From Actinomycetota bacterium (GTDB taxonomy: Bacteria; Actinomycetota; UBA4738; HRBIN12), in assembly GCA_004366195.1 (NCBI GenBank), contig SIRV01000206.1:1-6310 (forward strand): a stretch of DNA of 6,310 nt, in the 5' to 3' direction. Positions within the stretch are counted from its first letter, which is position 1, and each line of letters starts with the position of its first letter. The position numbers and the translations under genes were made by a program. Shown here piece by piece: positions 5,163-6,310 of this stretch. The notes under the pieces are model-generated. The model saw only the letters and a program-made list of their open reading frames with translations, did not search any database and was not told the origin of the DNA.

Positions 5163-5188
5163 TCTAGCGCCCGGACGGGCCATGGCAA
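5161..5188 (-). promoter_or_regulatory. fdxA promoter
   Basis: Read on the minus strand: -35 TTGCCA (5188-5183; five of six matches to TTGACA), a 16-base spacer, and -10 TAGACT (5166-5161; four of six matches to TATAAT). The -35 starts only seven bases after the LLM gene's stop codon. The expected start near 5154 lies inside the palindrome and gives a leader of about 35 bases. Confidence 0.65.
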
Positions 5189-5194
5189 AGGTCC

Positions 5195-6157
5195 TCAGGC
5201 CCGAAACGGGCCGGGCGCGAGGCCCCGGAGCGTCCCGAGGACGGAGGCCGCCGGATCCCCCGCGGCCACGGGATAGACGACCACGAGATCGGCTCCCGCC
5301 TGCCGGTAGGCCTCCAGGCGATCGCGCGCGCCGTCGCCGAACGCCGTGAAGGCGTGGACGAGCACGTCGGGTACCTCGTCCGGGCGACCCGCCGCGACGG
5401 CGGCTCGGGCCGCGGCCGCCTCCGCGCCCATCCCGAGCTGCTCGAACTGCCTGGCGTAGGCGGGATAGCCCGCGTACTCGCCCGCGGCGGCCTTCAGCGC
5501 CCGCATCGCGGCCGCGGTGTCCTCGCCCACCCAGGACCGCACGTACACGCCGATCGTCACTCCATCGGGATCGCGGCCCGCAGCCTCGGCGCCTCGTGCC
5601 ATCGCGGCTCGCGCCTCGACCACCCGCTCGGGGGTGCACCAGTTGAGCAGGGCGCCGTCGGCGATCTCGCCGGCGAGGCGGAAGGCCCTCGGCCCCATCG
5701 CCGAGACCCAGATCGGTACCTCCGACCCCGGGGGCAGCGCGAGGCGGAGCCGGCGGCCTCCGCGCTCGACCGCCCGCCCTTCGAGCAGGTCGCGGACGTC
5801 CCGTACCGTCCGTCGGAGCTCCTCGAGCGCGCCCCTCCCGACCGCCCCCGTGCCCAGCCCCAGGATCAGCCGACCGCCCGAGCGCTCCTGCACGGTCGCC
5901 GCCCCCATCGCGGTGAGCATCGGCGTGCGCGAGCGCATCGGCAGCACGCCGGTGCCGAGCAGCAGCTCACGCGTCTCGCCTGCGAGGGCCGCGAGCGCGG
6001 CCACGGCGTCGCGACCGGCGATCTCCGGGAGGAACACCGCCCGGTAGCCGAGGGCCTCCCCCTCGCCCCCGGCCGCCGCGAACGCGCTCCAGGGGAGCGG
6101 ATCGCGGAGCGCGAACCCGAGCCCCCGCGGCCGAGCGCCGCCCCCCTCCCCGCTCAC
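5195..6157 (-). CDS. LLM-class flavin-dependent oxidoreductase, probably F420-type
   Basis: The 320-residue product belongs to the luciferase-like monooxygenase superfamily, TIM-barrel enzymes using reduced FMN or F420. The N-terminal strand RGLGFALRDP (11-20), ALGYRAVFLPE (35-45), TRELLLGTGVLP (62-73), TVQERSGGRLILGLGTG (88-104), VPIWVSAMGPRAFRLAGEIADGALLNW (147-173) and ADLVVVYP (289-296) follow the F420-dependent branch typical of Actinomycetota, and length is normal. The substrate cannot be predicted; F420 rather than FMN is inferred from family pattern. The start is taken as GTG at 6157, which overlaps the stop of the upstream membrane-protein gene as GTGA; the frame stays open further upstream, but that part is the other gene read out of frame. 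There is no strong Shine-Dalgarno, so translational coupling is likely. The first ten residues are Gly-rich and probably disordered. Confidence 0.85.
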   Translation of the reverse strand: MSGEGGGARPRGLGFALRDPLPWSAFAAAGGEGEALGYRAVFLPEIAGRDAVAALAALAGETRELLLGTGVLPMRSRTPMLTAMGAATVQERSGGRLILGLGTGAVGRGALEELRRTVRDVRDLLEGRAVERGGRRLRLALPPGSEVPIWVSAMGPRAFRLAGEIADGALLNWCTPERVVEARAAMARGAEAAGRDPDGVTIGVYVRSWVGEDTAAAMRALKAAAGEYAGYPAYARQFEQLGMGAEAAAARAAVAAGRPDEVPDVLVHAFTAFGDGARDRLEAYRQAGADLVVVYPVAAGDPAASVLGTLRGLAPGPFRA

Positions 6158-6309
6158 CGACGACCACCGAGCGACCGCATGGTGAGCAGCACCACCGCGA
6201 GCACGGAGCCCGCGACGATCACCAGGACCGCCCACCCCGGCCCACCGACGAGCCCCGCGACGAGCGCCGCCCCGGCCCAGAACGGGATCTGCGCCCACCA
6301 GCGCCAACG
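6154..6309 (-). CDS. C-terminal end of a membrane protein (5' partial)
   Basis: The frame enters from the right edge and ends at TGA (6156-6154), giving 51 visible residues. They begin RWRWWAQIPFWAGAALVAGLVG, a first hydrophobic segment, then GWAVLVIVAGSVLAVVLLTM, a second membrane span, and end with the basic tail RSLGGRR. This is the usual look of an inner-membrane protein with a cytoplasmic positive C-terminus. The family cannot be named from so little. Its stop overlaps the LLM gene's GTG start by four bases (GTGA), so the two are probably one operon. Confidence 0.65.
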   Translation of the reverse strand, partial: RWRWWAQIPFWAGAALVAGLVGGPGWAVLVIVAGSVLAVVLLTMRSLGGRR

Positions 6310-6310
6310 G

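Noticed and set aside
5169..5180. GCCCG-GA-CGGGC inverted repeat between the LLM gene and fdxA as a terminator
   Set aside because: The five-pair stem has a two-base loop, which is too tight, and it lies in the spacer of the fdxA promoter.
6158..6307. N-terminal extension of the LLM frame
   Set aside because: That stretch in the other frame encodes a convincing two-span membrane protein ending in a GTGA overlap.
1..6310. Mobile elements, CRISPR arrays, tRNA or other RNA genes
   Set aside because: No transposase motifs, repeat arrays, cloverleaf patterns or foreign base composition were seen on either strand.

Overview
This 6.3-kb window is very GC-rich, with strongly G/C-biased third codon positions and frequent GTG starts. 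It carries a seven-iron ferredoxin of the actinobacterial type, an LLM-class (F420-type) flavin oxidoreductase, an FrhB/FdhB-family protein and several apparently leaderless promoters. Together these point to a member of the Actinomycetota, perhaps a less-studied lineage. The exact lineage cannot be fixed from the sequence. It reads as ordinary, densely packed chromosome: there are no mobile elements, RNA genes or CRISPR arrays.

Layout: (1) Positions 3-1888, plus strand: a 5'-truncated DUF429 protein with an extra Cys-rich/GHDAK C-terminal tail, overlapping by 28 bases a cystathionine gamma-synthase/lyase gene of the transsulfuration family. (2) Positions 1905-3074, minus strand: a compact operon of a Nudix hydrolase of the CoA-pyrophosphatase type, a small CoA-binding protein (ATGA overlap) and a 54-residue DUF4177-like protein starting one base after the preceding stop. 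It converges on the transsulfuration gene, and both stop codons sit in one hairpin. (3) A 63-base divergent promoter region leads rightward to an A-type iron-sulfur carrier (3138-3476) and then to an FrhB/FdhB-family iron-sulfur flavoprotein (3592-4725). (4) A strong 12-bp bidirectional terminator separates it from the convergent seven-iron ferredoxin (4790-5119, minus). The ferredoxin promoter contains a 27-bp near-perfect palindrome. (5) Positions 5195-6310, minus strand: an LLM-class oxidoreductase overlapping by GTGA the end of a membrane protein that runs off the window.

The right half is an iron-sulfur/flavin redox neighbourhood: a cluster carrier, a probable ferredoxin- or F420-interacting FrhB-family protein, a 3Fe-4S/4Fe-4S ferredoxin and a probable F420-dependent oxidoreductase. 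Each gene has its own promoter or strand, so a shared pathway is inference. The left half holds sulfur-amino-acid metabolism and a CoA-linked pair. I found no clear new multi-gene system. The most notable signals are the fdxA operator-like palindrome with a matching half-site in the promoter of the iron-sulfur carrier, the leaderless promoter set, the DUF429 tail, and small genes easily missed by annotation.
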